Assembly (NCBI GenBank): GCA_947378245.1
Contig: CANCJF010000004.1
Span: 1 to 51,705 of the forward strand
Direction: 5' to 3'
DNA length: 51,705 nt
DNA from: Bacteroidota bacterium
GTDB lineage: Bacteria > Bacteroidota > Bacteroidia > Flavobacteriales_D > Crocinitomicaceae
A program made the translations under genes and the position numbers. This document shows positions 1-9,424 of the stretch, in pieces. The notes under the pieces are model-generated. The model saw nothing but the letters and a program-made list of their open reading frames with translations. It searched no databases and was not told the DNA's origin. The first letter of the stretch is position 1; each line of letters begins with the position of its first letter.

Positions 1-289
1 CATTCCCCCATTTGAATTTAGGCTTTTTCAAGTTAAAGGAAACGGTACCAATTTCTGCAAATAATCCAAATTTACTTTTCGGTTGAAATTTATAAATTGT
101 ACGGGTATCGATATACAAACTACTTGTGTCCGCAAAAGTATAGGTAGTCCCAATTGAATAGGTGAGACCTCTATTACTCAGGTTTCGATAATCTTTGGGT
201 CCACCAAAAAAGTCTTTTCTACTTTTTTTTTGAGCAATCACCGAACTAACACAAAGTAAGGAAAGTACAATTAGTAGAAAAGACTTCAT
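1..289 (-). CDS. Partial N-terminus of a secreted or outer-membrane protein (MKSFLLIVLSLLCVSSVIAQKK...), truncated by the window edge
   Basis: Open minus-strand frame from ATG at 289 with a signal peptide; too short for the ORF track. Confidence 0.6.
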   Translation of the reverse strand, partial: MKSFLLIVLSLLCVSSVIAQKKSRKDFFGGPKDYRNLSNRGLTYSIGTTYTFADTSSLYIDTRTIYKFQPKSKFGLFAEIGTVSFNLKKPKFKWGN

Positions 290-295
290 ACGGTT

Positions 296-1633
296 TTATT
301 TTACTAACGAAAATAATTTTTCCATCACTTCTGGTGCATCCCAATTTTCGTGGATGTTGTCCATTTTCAAGATTTCAGCCATGATTGCATCTTGTGCTTT
401 TCCGTTTTTAATCGCTTGACTATAAGGGATATGGCTAAAAGTTACTTGCGAATACAATGGAATCCATTTTTCTGGATAGATTTTACTGAATTTCGCTTCT
501 ATTTTCTTTTGTAATAAGAAGTTAGGATCTGCTGTCAAATCACGCATTTCTACATAATTCTGCAAGGCTAAATCTAAAATTGCATTTCCTTCTGGAACTC
601 TTCTTTCAGAGAAACGTCCTAATAATCCATCCCAATTTCCATTTACCTCTTCATGCATTTCGTGGAATACTGTACAATCTTCAAACGCACAGTTCATTCC
701 TTGTCCGTAGAAAGGTACAATCGCGTGCGCTGCATCTCCAATTAATACAACATCTTCTTTGTAGTTCCAAGGTGTACAACGAACCATGATCAATGTAGAA
801 GTTGGATTTCCAAAATAATCGTCTAACAAAGTAGGCATTAATTGTACCGCATCTGGGAAGGTTTTATCAAAGAAATCAGAAACTTGTTCTCTCGTTTCTA
901 AACTTTCGAAAGAAACTTCCCCTTTCATAGGGAAGAACAAAGTACACGTAAAACTACCATCTAAATTTGCCAAAGCAATCATCATAAACTCGCCACGTGG
1001 CCAGATATGTAAACAGTTTTTGTCTAATTTGTGGGTTCCATCTTCATTTGCTGGAATCACCAATTCTTTGTATCCGTGGTCCAAGTATTTTTGAGAATAA
1101 TCGAACATCGTGCTTTTTTGCATACGCATACGTACTGCTGAAAATGCTCCATCGGTAGCAAATACTTTATCTACTTGGTGTTTTTCACGTTCGCCTGACT
1201 CTGAATTATCAAAAGTCAACGTATTCGTAGCTAAATCAATATCGTTACATTTTCTGTTGAAATGGTAGGAAATCGAAGGATATTGATCCGCTAAATTCAT
1301 TAATTTTTGGTTCAATCCTCCACGAGAAACAGAATAAATCGCTTCATCCTCTTTTCCATAAGGTTGGTAAGTCAATGTACCATCTAAAGCATGCATACAA
1401 CGTTTGTACATTGGAATAGCAATTTCGCGAATGTCATCTGCAATTCCTGCTAACTCTAATGCTTTCCATCCTCTGTGCGATAACGCTAAATTAATTGATT
1501 TTCCAGCAATCAATTTTGCTTTACGTAAATCAGGACGGCGCTCAAAAACGGATACTTCATATCCTTTTTTCGCCATTAATATGGCTTGCAAACTTCCTGC
1601 TAATCCTGCTCCTACTACTGCTATTTTTTTCAT
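296..1633 (-). CDS. kmo: Kynurenine 3-monooxygenase (FAD-dependent)
   Basis: GAGLAGSLQAILMAKKGYEVSVFERR FAD motif, GDAAHAIVPFYGQGMNCAFEDC; adjacent to kynureninase. Confidence 0.93.
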   Translation of the reverse strand: MKKIAVVGAGLAGSLQAILMAKKGYEVSVFERRPDLRKAKLIAGKSINLALSHRGWKALELAGIADDIREIAIPMYKRCMHALDGTLTYQPYGKEDEAIYSVSRGGLNQKLMNLADQYPSISYHFNRKCNDIDLATNTLTFDNSESGEREKHQVDKVFATDGAFSAVRMRMQKSTMFDYSQKYLDHGYKELVIPANEDGTHKLDKNCLHIWPRGEFMMIALANLDGSFTCTLFFPMKGEVSFESLETREQVSDFFDKTFPDAVQLMPTLLDDYFGNPTSTLIMVRCTPWNYKEDVVLIGDAAHAIVPFYGQGMNCAFEDCTVFHEMHEEVNGNWDGLLGRFSERRVPEGNAILDLALQNYVEMRDLTADPNFLLQKKIEAKFSKIYPEKWIPLYSQVTFSHIPYSQAIKNGKAQDAIMAEILKMDNIHENWDAPEVMEKLFSLVK

Positions 1634-1644
1634 ATATTTTTTTT

Positions 1645-2925
1645 TTACGCCAATTCCACAATTGCATCCGCCAAATGTTTACCGAAATAATAAACATCTT
1701 CGAATGAATTATACAATGGAACTGGTGCTAAACGAATTACATTTGGTTCTCTCCAATCGGCAACAACTCCTGCTTCGCTTAATTTATCGAAAATTGCTTT
1801 TCCTTTTCCGTGTACTAACATGGATAATTGTGCTCCACGTTGCGCTTGATTGCGTGGTGTGATGATTTCAAACGTACACAAATCCTTATGTTTGTTAGAA
1901 ATATCATCGATGATAAATTCTAAATAGGCAGTCAACTGATCGCGTTTTGCACACAATTTTTCCATTCCTACTTCGTCAAAAATATCTAAGGAAGCCAAAT
2001 GTGCTGCCATCCCTAGTACAGGCGCATTACTCAATTGCCATCCTTCAGCACCTGGCATTGGTTGAAAACCTGGTTCCATCAAGAAACGAACCGATTTATC
2101 ATGACCCCACCATCCTGCAAAACGAGGTAATTCAGGTCTGTTTGCATGTCTTTCGTGCACATACATTCCTGAAACACCACCTGGCGATGAATTTAAATAT
2201 TTATAGGAACACCAAGCTGCGAAGTCAACACCCCAATCGTGTAATTTAAGGTGAATATTTCCAGCAGCATGAGCTAAGTCAAATCCTGCAATTGCTCCTA
2301 CAGCGTGAGCTGCTTCCGTGATTTTTTTCATGTCAAACAATTGACCAGAATAGTAGTTTACACCACCAATCATCACCAATGCTAATTCCTCACCAACTTC
2401 AGCAATTTTTGCTAAAATATCTTCTTCGTTGATTAAATGTTCTCCTTCTCTTGGTGCAATTTCAATCAAGTCTGTTGCTAAATCCAATCCGTGGAACTTA
2501 ATTTGCGATTCCAAGGCATATTGGTCACTTGGGAATGCTTTTGCCTCACAAATGATTTTTTTACGTTTTCCTTGAGGCGCGAAAAAAGACACCATTAACA
2601 AGTGTAAGTTTGTTGTCAATGAATGTGTTACAACCACTTCACCAGGCAATGCACCAACCACTTTCGCGATTTTCTCTGTTAAATTCTCGTGGTAACTAAA
2701 CCAAGGTCTTTTCCCATGAAAATGTCCTTCCACACCCCATTTTGCCCAATCGTCTAACTCTTGTTGGATGTAAGAACCAACAGATTTAGGTTGTAATCCC
2801 AAGGAATTTCCTGTGAAATAACGAACTTGATTTTCGTGAAATGTTGGTAAAAAGAAACGATCTCTGTACGCTCGTAATGAATCGTTTGCGTCTTGTTGTT
2901 GCGCGTATGAAAGTGTATTTTCCAT
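1645..2925 (-). CDS. kynU: Kynureninase (PLP-dependent)
   Basis: [47 protein letters not shown] motifs. Confidence 0.94.
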   Translation of the reverse strand: MENTLSYAQQQDANDSLRAYRDRFFLPTFHENQVRYFTGNSLGLQPKSVGSYIQQELDDWAKWGVEGHFHGKRPWFSYHENLTEKIAKVVGALPGEVVVTHSLTTNLHLLMVSFFAPQGKRKKIICEAKAFPSDQYALESQIKFHGLDLATDLIEIAPREGEHLINEEDILAKIAEVGEELALVMIGGVNYYSGQLFDMKKITEAAHAVGAIAGFDLAHAAGNIHLKLHDWGVDFAAWCSYKYLNSSPGGVSGMYVHERHANRPELPRFAGWWGHDKSVRFLMEPGFQPMPGAEGWQLSNAPVLGMAAHLASLDIFDEVGMEKLCAKRDQLTAYLEFIIDDISNKHKDLCTFEIITPRNQAQRGAQLSMLVHGKGKAIFDKLSEAGVVADWREPNVIRLAPVPLYNSFEDVYYFGKHLADAIVELA

Positions 2926-2991
2926 GTTGAAAATAATAGTTGTAATACAATAAATAGGATTAATCTTAATTAATCGGTTTCAAAGATACAA

Positions 2992-3867
2992 TTAATTTAA
3001 TCTCTTTAAAACCTCTTGTATAAAACCATCCATTCTAGAAAATGCAAACCATTTCTTACCTAAATCTTTCAATGAGGCTCCTAGATGATACAGTTTTAAA
3101 CCATCAATAATTAAAAATCGATCATGTATATTTTTAATTTCTAAAATCGACAAACCTGTATACTGTTCATTAAACTTCATTCTATCAACCTCAAGTTGTC
3201 TTGAAATCTTATTAGTATATATTTTAACTTTTGTGTTTAATTTTTTTTTCGAAAAACTAACCAAAGTAATGTCATCTACATAATTATCTATTAAAATAAT
3301 TTCACTGTTTGCCTCTCTAATAATTTCATTAATAAAAATATATGAGTCAAAAATTTGACCATTGTAAAAGATGCCTTGATGCTGTTCTAAATTATTATTT
3401 TCTAACGCATTAAATATTTCGTCAAATTTAATTTCTGATTCAAATTGTTTTTTTTCTAGATAATTAATCCTTTGATCTAATTGTTGATTCATATTCAACA
3501 TTTTTCTCATTTGAATGAATGCATTAATTATTTGAATACTTATTTTAATTGCAATTTCACTTCTTAGAATTGCGGATAACATTGCAACACCGTGTTCTGT
3601 AAATACATATGGATTGCTTGATGAATGTTTTATATTCTTGAACCGGTCGCAATTTGCGACTAGTTCGATTCTTTCATTTGGTGTAAGTTGAAAATGATAA
3701 CCTTCAGGAAATCTTTGTGCATTTCGTTTTACTTGTTCATTTAATCTTTTGGTTTCAATTTGAAATAATTCTGCTAAATCTCTATCGACAATTACTTGTA
3801 AGTTTCTTATTGTAATTATCTTATTTTGAATTGAATGAATTTCTATTTCATTAATATTTTGTTCCAT
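2992..3867 (-). CDS. ORF6N domain protein with C-terminal PLD-like region
   Basis: N-terminal ITIRNLQVIVDRDLAELFQIETKRLNEQVKRN...FTEHGVAMLS; C-terminal IHDRFLIIDGLKLYHLGASLKDLGKK. Confidence 0.75.
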   Translation of the reverse strand: MEQNINEIEIHSIQNKIITIRNLQVIVDRDLAELFQIETKRLNEQVKRNAQRFPEGYHFQLTPNERIELVANCDRFKNIKHSSSNPYVFTEHGVAMLSAILRSEIAIKISIQIINAFIQMRKMLNMNQQLDQRINYLEKKQFESEIKFDEIFNALENNNLEQHQGIFYNGQIFDSYIFINEIIREANSEIILIDNYVDDITLVSFSKKKLNTKVKIYTNKISRQLEVDRMKFNEQYTGLSILEIKNIHDRFLIIDGLKLYHLGASLKDLGKKWFAFSRMDGFIQEVLKRLN

Positions 3868-3975
3868 AAATTTGATAATATTAAAATTACACTACATATT
3901 AAGTTAGTAAATAATATCATTTTCATCCAATATAAAACACTAAATTTACACCCACAATTTCAAATCAACTATCCT

Positions 3976-5265
3976 ATGAAAACAACAACTTCCGAAGCCT
4001 TATTTGCAACTGCAAAAAATTATTTTCCTGGTGGTGTAAATTCCCCAGTACGTGCTTTTAAATCGGTGGATGGATCGCCGTTGTTTATCAAAAAAGGAGC
4101 TGGTTGCCGTATTTGGGATGAAGATGATAATGAATTTGTGGATTTCTGTTGTAGCTGGGGGCCACTGATTTTAGGACATAATCACCCTGCTGTATACGAA
4201 AAAGTGGTTGCTACGATGCAAAATGGTACTAGTTTTGGTGCCCCAACACGTTTGGAAAATGAATTAGCAGAATTAATCCTTTCTCGCAACCCATTTATTG
4301 AAAAATTACGTTTTGTGAGTTCTGGTACAGAAGCGGTGATGTCGGCATTGCGTTTGGCACGTGGATATACCGGAAAAGATAAAGTTATCAAATTTGAAGG
4401 GTGTTACCACGGACATACAGATGCGATGTTGGTAAAAGCAGGAAGCGGTTTGATCACATTTGGGGCTTCATCAAGTGCGGGTGTTCCTGAAAGTTTCGCA
4501 CAAGAAACAATCGTTCTTCCATTAAATGATATTGAAGCATTAAAAACGTGTGTTGCAACCTATAAAAACGAAATTGCGTGTGCGATTATCGAACCAATTC
4601 CAGCAAATAATGGGTTGTTATTACAAGAAAAAACGTTCTTACTAGCCTTACGCCAAATTTGTACAGAAAACGGAATTTTATTATTCTTTGATGAAGTAAT
4701 CTCTGGTTTCAGGGTTGCTTTTTCAGGTGCTGCTGAACATTATAGTATCAAACCAGACATTGTTACATACGGTAAAATCATCGGTGGTGGTTTACCAGTA
4801 GGTGCGTATGGAGCAAGTAAAGAAATTATGGCGCGCATTTCTCCTGATGGAGATGTCTATCAAGCTGGAACATTATCAGGAAATCCAGTTGCAATGGCAG
4901 CAGGAATTGCACAATTAACAGAATGTGCTAAACCAGGTTTCTACGAGGAATTAGAAAAACGTACAGTAGATTTTATAGCACCAATCAATGCACACGCGAA
5001 AGCAAAAAATTACGAATTTGAAATTCATACTATTGGATCTATCTTTTGGTTGTCATTTGCAGGAAATAAAACCATTCGTCGTGCAGATGAGATCAATCCA
5101 GATATGACAGGATTCAAACATTTACACCACGCTTTATTGGAAGTTGGGGTGTATTTAGGTCCAAGTGGATATGAAGTAGGTTTTGTTTCACAAGCACATA
5201 CTCCTGAGATTTTAGCAGAAGTTGCTGTGAAATTTTGCCAAGCATTAGATGTGATTTACGGGTAG
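3976..5265 (+). CDS. hemL: Glutamate-1-semialdehyde 2,1-aminomutase
   Basis: FPGGVNSPVRAFKSV, SSGTEAVMSALRLARGYTGKDKVIKFEGCYHGH, GKIIGGGLPVGAYGG-like; start trimmed to in-frame ATG at 3976. Confidence 0.95.
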   Translation: MKTTTSEALFATAKNYFPGGVNSPVRAFKSVDGSPLFIKKGAGCRIWDEDDNEFVDFCCSWGPLILGHNHPAVYEKVVATMQNGTSFGAPTRLENELAELILSRNPFIEKLRFVSSGTEAVMSALRLARGYTGKDKVIKFEGCYHGHTDAMLVKAGSGLITFGASSSAGVPESFAQETIVLPLNDIEALKTCVATYKNEIACAIIEPIPANNGLLLQEKTFLLALRQICTENGILLFFDEVISGFRVAFSGAAEHYSIKPDIVTYGKIIGGGLPVGAYGASKEIMARISPDGDVYQAGTLSGNPVAMAAGIAQLTECAKPGFYEELEKRTVDFIAPINAHAKAKNYEFEIHTIGSIFWLSFAGNKTIRRADEINPDMTGFKHLHHALLEVGVYLGPSGYEVGFVSQAHTPEILAEVAVKFCQALDVIYG

Positions 5266-5414
5266 ATTTTTTTACACAAAGTAAAAAAGAGGTCTGTGAA
5301 GTAGATGGTGGAATTAGAGGTCACAGAGATTTTTTAACTTTGTTAGAAAACAGAATCTCAAAAAAACGCTGAGAAAATAGATTCTAAATTTCATTTATTT
5401 TGTTTTGTACGGAT

Positions 5415-5429
5415 TAATTTTATAAATTA
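5415..5429. promoter_or_regulatory. Inverted repeat TAATTT-tat-AAATTA flanked by direct GTACG repeats; candidate TA operator
   Basis: Palindrome 21 bp upstream of the antitoxin ATG. Confidence 0.35.
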
Positions 5430-5449
5430 GTACGTATAATTAACTTGTA

Positions 5450-5707
5450 ATGGACACAAAACTCACACTCAAACTGGATAAATTTGTAGTGGAAGGAGCA
5501 AAAGAATATGCTTCTTCACACAATAAAAGTTTATCTCGTTTAATAGAATCCTATTTAAAGTCTTTACTGAATAATGAGAATCAGCCTACTGAGGAAGATT
5601 TTGAAATTACTCCTTTTGTTAAAAGTCTAAAATCTGGGGTGAAAATTCCGAAAGATTTTGACGATAAAAAGGGCTATGGTGACTACTTATCAGAAAAGTA
5701 TACATAA
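5450..5707 (+). CDS. Antitoxin of a VapBC-like pair (DUF6364-like)
   Basis: KLTLKLDKFVVEGAKEYASSHNKSLSRLIESYLKSL RHH-like N-terminus; 1-bp overlap with a PIN gene. Confidence 0.75.
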   Translation: MDTKLTLKLDKFVVEGAKEYASSHNKSLSRLIESYLKSLLNNENQPTEEDFEITPFVKSLKSGVKIPKDFDDKKGYGDYLSEKYT

Positions 5708-6135
5708 TGGATACACTTTTTTTAGACACCAACGTTGTCATTGATTTACTTGGTGAACGTGAAGATTTTTATGATGCAATCGCTAAAATAGTTTCTCTCG
5801 CTGATAAAGGGAAAGTCAAACTTACGGTTTCAGCACTGACTTATTCTACTGTATTTTATGTCCTTACTCGTTTTGAATCCAAAGAAATTGTAAAAGAAAA
5901 GATACGAAAATTTAAGATAATTGCTAAAACAGCAGATTTAACAGATAAAATTATTGATAAAGGATTAGCATCTAAATTTACTGACTTTGAAGACGCATTA
6001 CAGTATTATTGTGCGCTTAAATCTGGAAGTTCAATGATATTAACAAGAAATGAAAAAGATTTTAAGTCCTCCGAAATTCCAGTTTTTAACCCAAACGAAT
6101 ATTTAAGTAGACTACTATCGAATCCTCAACGATAA
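5707..6135 (+). CDS. PIN-domain toxin (VapC-like)
   Basis: LFLDTNVVIDLLGEREDFYD, DFEDALQYYCA, ILTRNEKDF. Confidence 0.85.
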   Translation: MDTLFLDTNVVIDLLGEREDFYDAIAKIVSLADKGKVKLTVSALTYSTVFYVLTRFESKEIVKEKIRKFKIIAKTADLTDKIIDKGLASKFTDFEDALQYYCALKSGSSMILTRNEKDFKSSEIPVFNPNEYLSRLLSNPQR

Positions 6136-7067
6136 AACGCCAATATTTTATCGGCAAGTACATCACTTAATTTATAATAACTTTCTGTCGTCCAACCTCC
6201 CACATGTGGGGTTAGGATGACTTTCTCAGATGCGATTAGTTCTTGAAAGACGGATAAGCGTTCACTGTCTGAAAAATTCTCAAAACTTGCTTTTTCAAAT
6301 TCAAGAACGTCCAATCCAGCACCTTTCACTTGACCCTTTGAAATGGCATTCAATAATGCTTGCGTATCCACAATTTTACCTCTAGAAAGGTTTAATAGGT
6401 AGATTGGTTTTGCAAGCGATTCAAAAAAGTGTTCATTGACCCAATAGAGCGTTTCTTCATTTTGCGGAATGTGAAAACTAATGACATCAGCTTCTTGATA
6501 GAGTTGTTCTAAAGACACTTGCGTTACGAAATCATCTGTAAGATTGTCTACGTATTTATCATAGACTAACACCTTTGAATCAAATCCGCGTAGTTTTTTA
6601 GCAAAAGCACGACCATTGTTTCCATAACCAATGATTCCAACGGTTTTTCCATCCAATTCTTCTCCACGATTTCCTTCACGATCCCAAATCCCTTTTCGAA
6701 CTTGTTGGTCTCCTTGTATAAACTTATTAAGTAACGCTAATAACATTCCTAATGCATGTTCCCCAACTGCATTTCGATTGCCTTCAGGAGCATTAAACAG
6801 CTGAATGTTACGTTCGCGAGAATAGGCTTCATCGATATTTTCCATACCAGCTCCTGAGCGAGCAATGAATTGTAATTTTGGAGCGTATTTTAAGAAAGCT
6901 TCGTACATAGGAAAACGAGAACGAATGACGATTCCAACAGCATTTTGTAATAAGGAATGACATGTTTCTAAATCAGATTTTGTAGCATCTATACATTGAA
7001 ATCCTTCGCTGGTTAAGCGTTCTTCTAAAATTGGATGGACTGTATCTAAAAAAACAACTTGCATCAC
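6126..7067 (-). CDS. D-2-hydroxyacid / 3-phosphoglycerate dehydrogenase family
   Basis: GKTVGIIGYGNNGRAFAKKLRGF Rossmann motif; LLNLSRGKIVDTQALL; LTPHVGGWT. Confidence 0.88.
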   Translation of the reverse strand: MMQVVFLDTVHPILEERLTSEGFQCIDATKSDLETCHSLLQNAVGIVIRSRFPMYEAFLKYAPKLQFIARSGAGMENIDEAYSRERNIQLFNAPEGNRNAVGEHALGMLLALLNKFIQGDQQVRKGIWDREGNRGEELDGKTVGIIGYGNNGRAFAKKLRGFDSKVLVYDKYVDNLTDDFVTQVSLEQLYQEADVISFHIPQNEETLYWVNEHFFESLAKPIYLLNLSRGKIVDTQALLNAISKGQVKGAGLDVLEFEKASFENFSDSERLSVFQELIASEKVILTPHVGGWTTESYYKLSDVLADKILAFYR

Positions 7068-8740
7068 TTGCGTACTTCTTGACCTTTTGAATATGTTTTA
7101 TCTAAAATGATCTTACCTGTGGAGTCGAACATACGAAATTTACCCTCTTTTAGTCCATTTTTATATTCAGATTCAGAAATTTTTTCACCTCTGCGACCAA
7201 ATTGGGTCATTAATCCAGCTAATTTTCCATCCTTGTAATTCGTAATAACAGCTGGCAATATGCCGCCAGGTAAGTAATCCACCCATTTACCATCTTTTTC
7301 ATCGTTTATATAATGTCCTTCTTCAGTTAAGGCATAATCTTTCATGGAATAAGACGCGTGATATCCATGACGTACACTTTCTTTCACTTTTCTACCTTTT
7401 GTAAAGCCATAATCGATTGGTGCAGCTTTTTCTAAGATTTTATAGGTGTTGATGTCTTCTACTTTTCCATTGTCATAGTATTTCGTCCATTTCCCTACTT
7501 TATACCCTTCTTTGTAGAATCCAGTTAAGGTAACTGTCCCATCCATAGCCCAAGAATGCCATAGTCCATGTAATAGACCGTCTTCAAACGTAGATTGATT
7601 TTTTAATGTAGAGTTTTGCCAAAAGTTTTTCCAAATCCCTTCTTCCTTTCCCTTGACGTATTTCCCTGTCATCAATAAAGTTCCATCCTCATACCACGTT
7701 TCCCATAAACCATCTTTCAAATCGTTGGAGTAGGTTCCAGCTTTAAATAATTTCTTGTTTTCGTAGTAATATTCCCATTTACCCTCGCGCTTATCTTGTT
7801 TGTAAAAAGCTTTGTAAGAAACTTCTCCGGTAGGGTAGTAATAGATCCAATTTCCATCTTGCTTATTGTTGACAAAAGTTCCCTCCATGTCTTTCCCCCC
7901 TTTGTTGGTATACCAAAACCACTTTCCTTCTTTTTTCCCAGCGACATAATTTCCGGTTACATTCAGTACTTTGGTGTCATAGAAGTAGGAGTAAGGTCCT
8001 TCTAATAAACCATTTTTATAATTACTGATTTTTTCTAAGTCACCTGTATAGTAGAAATATTTCCATTCACCATCTTTTCGTTCTTGTTTGAAGAATCCCG
8101 TCAAAAACAAATACCCATTGATACTTCTTTCCTCAAATATACCATCGCGTAACCCTTCTTTGTAATTATATACTTCTTTGACTTTTCCATTCGGGTAATA
8201 GGTTGTTTTGTTTCCTGTTCCATTTTTGATAGTACGTGTATGTAATGAATCATCATTCCAAAAATCTTTCACCATACAGATGGTATCTATATATTCTTCA
8301 ACCGATTGTTCACGACCATCCATATAATATTTTCTCCAAATACCAAATGGTCTCCCATTTTTGTATTTCCCTTCTACAACTAGTGTTCCATTTTCCACCC
8401 ATTCGCGGTAAATCGAATCTTGTTTATCTAGTTTAAAATACCCTTCTTGGCGTGGTTTTCCATTCGCATATTTTAAGAAAATTTGACCATGTAATTTTTC
8501 GCGGTAATAAGTGCGAATTTCTTCAATGTCACCAAACTCGTTGTAATATTCCCATTTTCCATGTTTATCTCGTGTTTCTCCTAATCGATCTTTGTAATAG
8601 GATCCAACTGACTGAATTTTAGTTTTTTTAAAATCCCAAAACAATTTATCTTTTTCAGTTAAATTTTCTTTTTTAACAGTTTGAGCGTTAGAAACTAAAG
8701 AGAAACATAACACTAGTAAAACAAGAATTTTTTCAAACAT
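7064..8740 (-). CDS. Secreted MORN_2 / YwqK-like repeat protein
   Basis: About 18-20 repeats of the type YxNGKxxxxxxYKxGxxxGxWxxY; signal peptide. Confidence 0.85.
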   Translation of the reverse strand: MFEKILVLLVLCFSLVSNAQTVKKENLTEKDKLFWDFKKTKIQSVGSYYKDRLGETRDKHGKWEYYNEFGDIEEIRTYYREKLHGQIFLKYANGKPRQEGYFKLDKQDSIYREWVENGTLVVEGKYKNGRPFGIWRKYYMDGREQSVEEYIDTICMVKDFWNDDSLHTRTIKNGTGNKTTYYPNGKVKEVYNYKEGLRDGIFEERSINGYLFLTGFFKQERKDGEWKYFYYTGDLEKISNYKNGLLEGPYSYFYDTKVLNVTGNYVAGKKEGKWFWYTNKGGKDMEGTFVNNKQDGNWIYYYPTGEVSYKAFYKQDKREGKWEYYYENKKLFKAGTYSNDLKDGLWETWYEDGTLLMTGKYVKGKEEGIWKNFWQNSTLKNQSTFEDGLLHGLWHSWAMDGTVTLTGFYKEGYKVGKWTKYYDNGKVEDINTYKILEKAAPIDYGFTKGRKVKESVRHGYHASYSMKDYALTEEGHYINDEKDGKWVDYLPGGILPAVITNYKDGKLAGLMTQFGRRGEKISESEYKNGLKEGKFRMFDSTGKIILDKTYSKGQEVRK

Positions 8741-8749
8741 AATCGTAGG

Positions 8750-9388
8750 TTAAAAATTTTTAAGAATTCCTTGAAGTAATAAAACTACTCCAAACAAAAA
8801 TAAGATGGATCCGGTAATTCGATTCAATGAACCTAATAACTGATCGGTTATAAAGGGACGAAGTTTTTTAGCTCCAATTATTTTTAGTACATCAATGGAA
8901 AAAAATGTAATTAATAAAACACCAATAAATAGGATATTATCTAACCAGCTATCTACTCCATGTTCAGTCCCTAGAGCCATGACACTAAACCAATAGAATA
9001 TCACCATTGGATTCACTAAATTTAGCATTAAACCTTTCAAAAATTGGATTAAATAATCTTTAGAGGTATGATTGGTGTTTACTATTTCTTCTTGTGATTG
9101 AATTTTTGATTTTTTAAAAAAAGAGACAAATCCATAAATAATAAAGAGTCCTCCACTGATTGCTTTTAACAATTCAGTATGTTTTCCTTCAATTAATTTT
9201 GCAACTTCACTATAGAAAATGTAGGCAATTGCAATATAAATCAAATCACTAATTAAAATCCCTAAATCAAAAGCTAGAGCTGATTTAACTCCTTTTTTAA
9301 TACTTGTTTCTAGGAGTAAAAAAAAAGCAGGACCAATCATTAAACTTAAAATTAATCCAGTAAAGATGGCTTTGAATACTAATTCCAT
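8750..9388 (-). CDS. LysE family translocator
   Basis: AIFTGLILSLMIGPAFFLLLETSIKKGVKSALAFDLG; NLVNPMVIFYWF. Confidence 0.85.
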   Translation of the reverse strand: MELVFKAIFTGLILSLMIGPAFFLLLETSIKKGVKSALAFDLGILISDLIYIAIAYIFYSEVAKLIEGKHTELLKAISGGLFIIYGFVSFFKKSKIQSQEEIVNTNHTSKDYLIQFLKGLMLNLVNPMVIFYWFSVMALGTEHGVDSWLDNILFIGVLLITFFSIDVLKIIGAKKLRPFITDQLLGSLNRITGSILFLFGVVLLLQGILKNF

Positions 9389-9424
9389 ATATGATTGATT
9401 ATTTTAACAAAGATATTTTTTTTG

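Noticed and set aside
3835-3975. N-terminal extension of hemL in the ORF track
   Set aside because: Conserved protein begins at ATG 3976; the extension overlaps the divergent ORF6N start. The same reasoning trimmed gcvH, metG, bshC, ppiB and ALDH starts.
7064-8740. YwqK-type repeats as a toxin-antitoxin antitoxin
   Set aside because: That name is an inherited family label; the protein has a signal peptide and MORN_2 repeats with no toxin partner.
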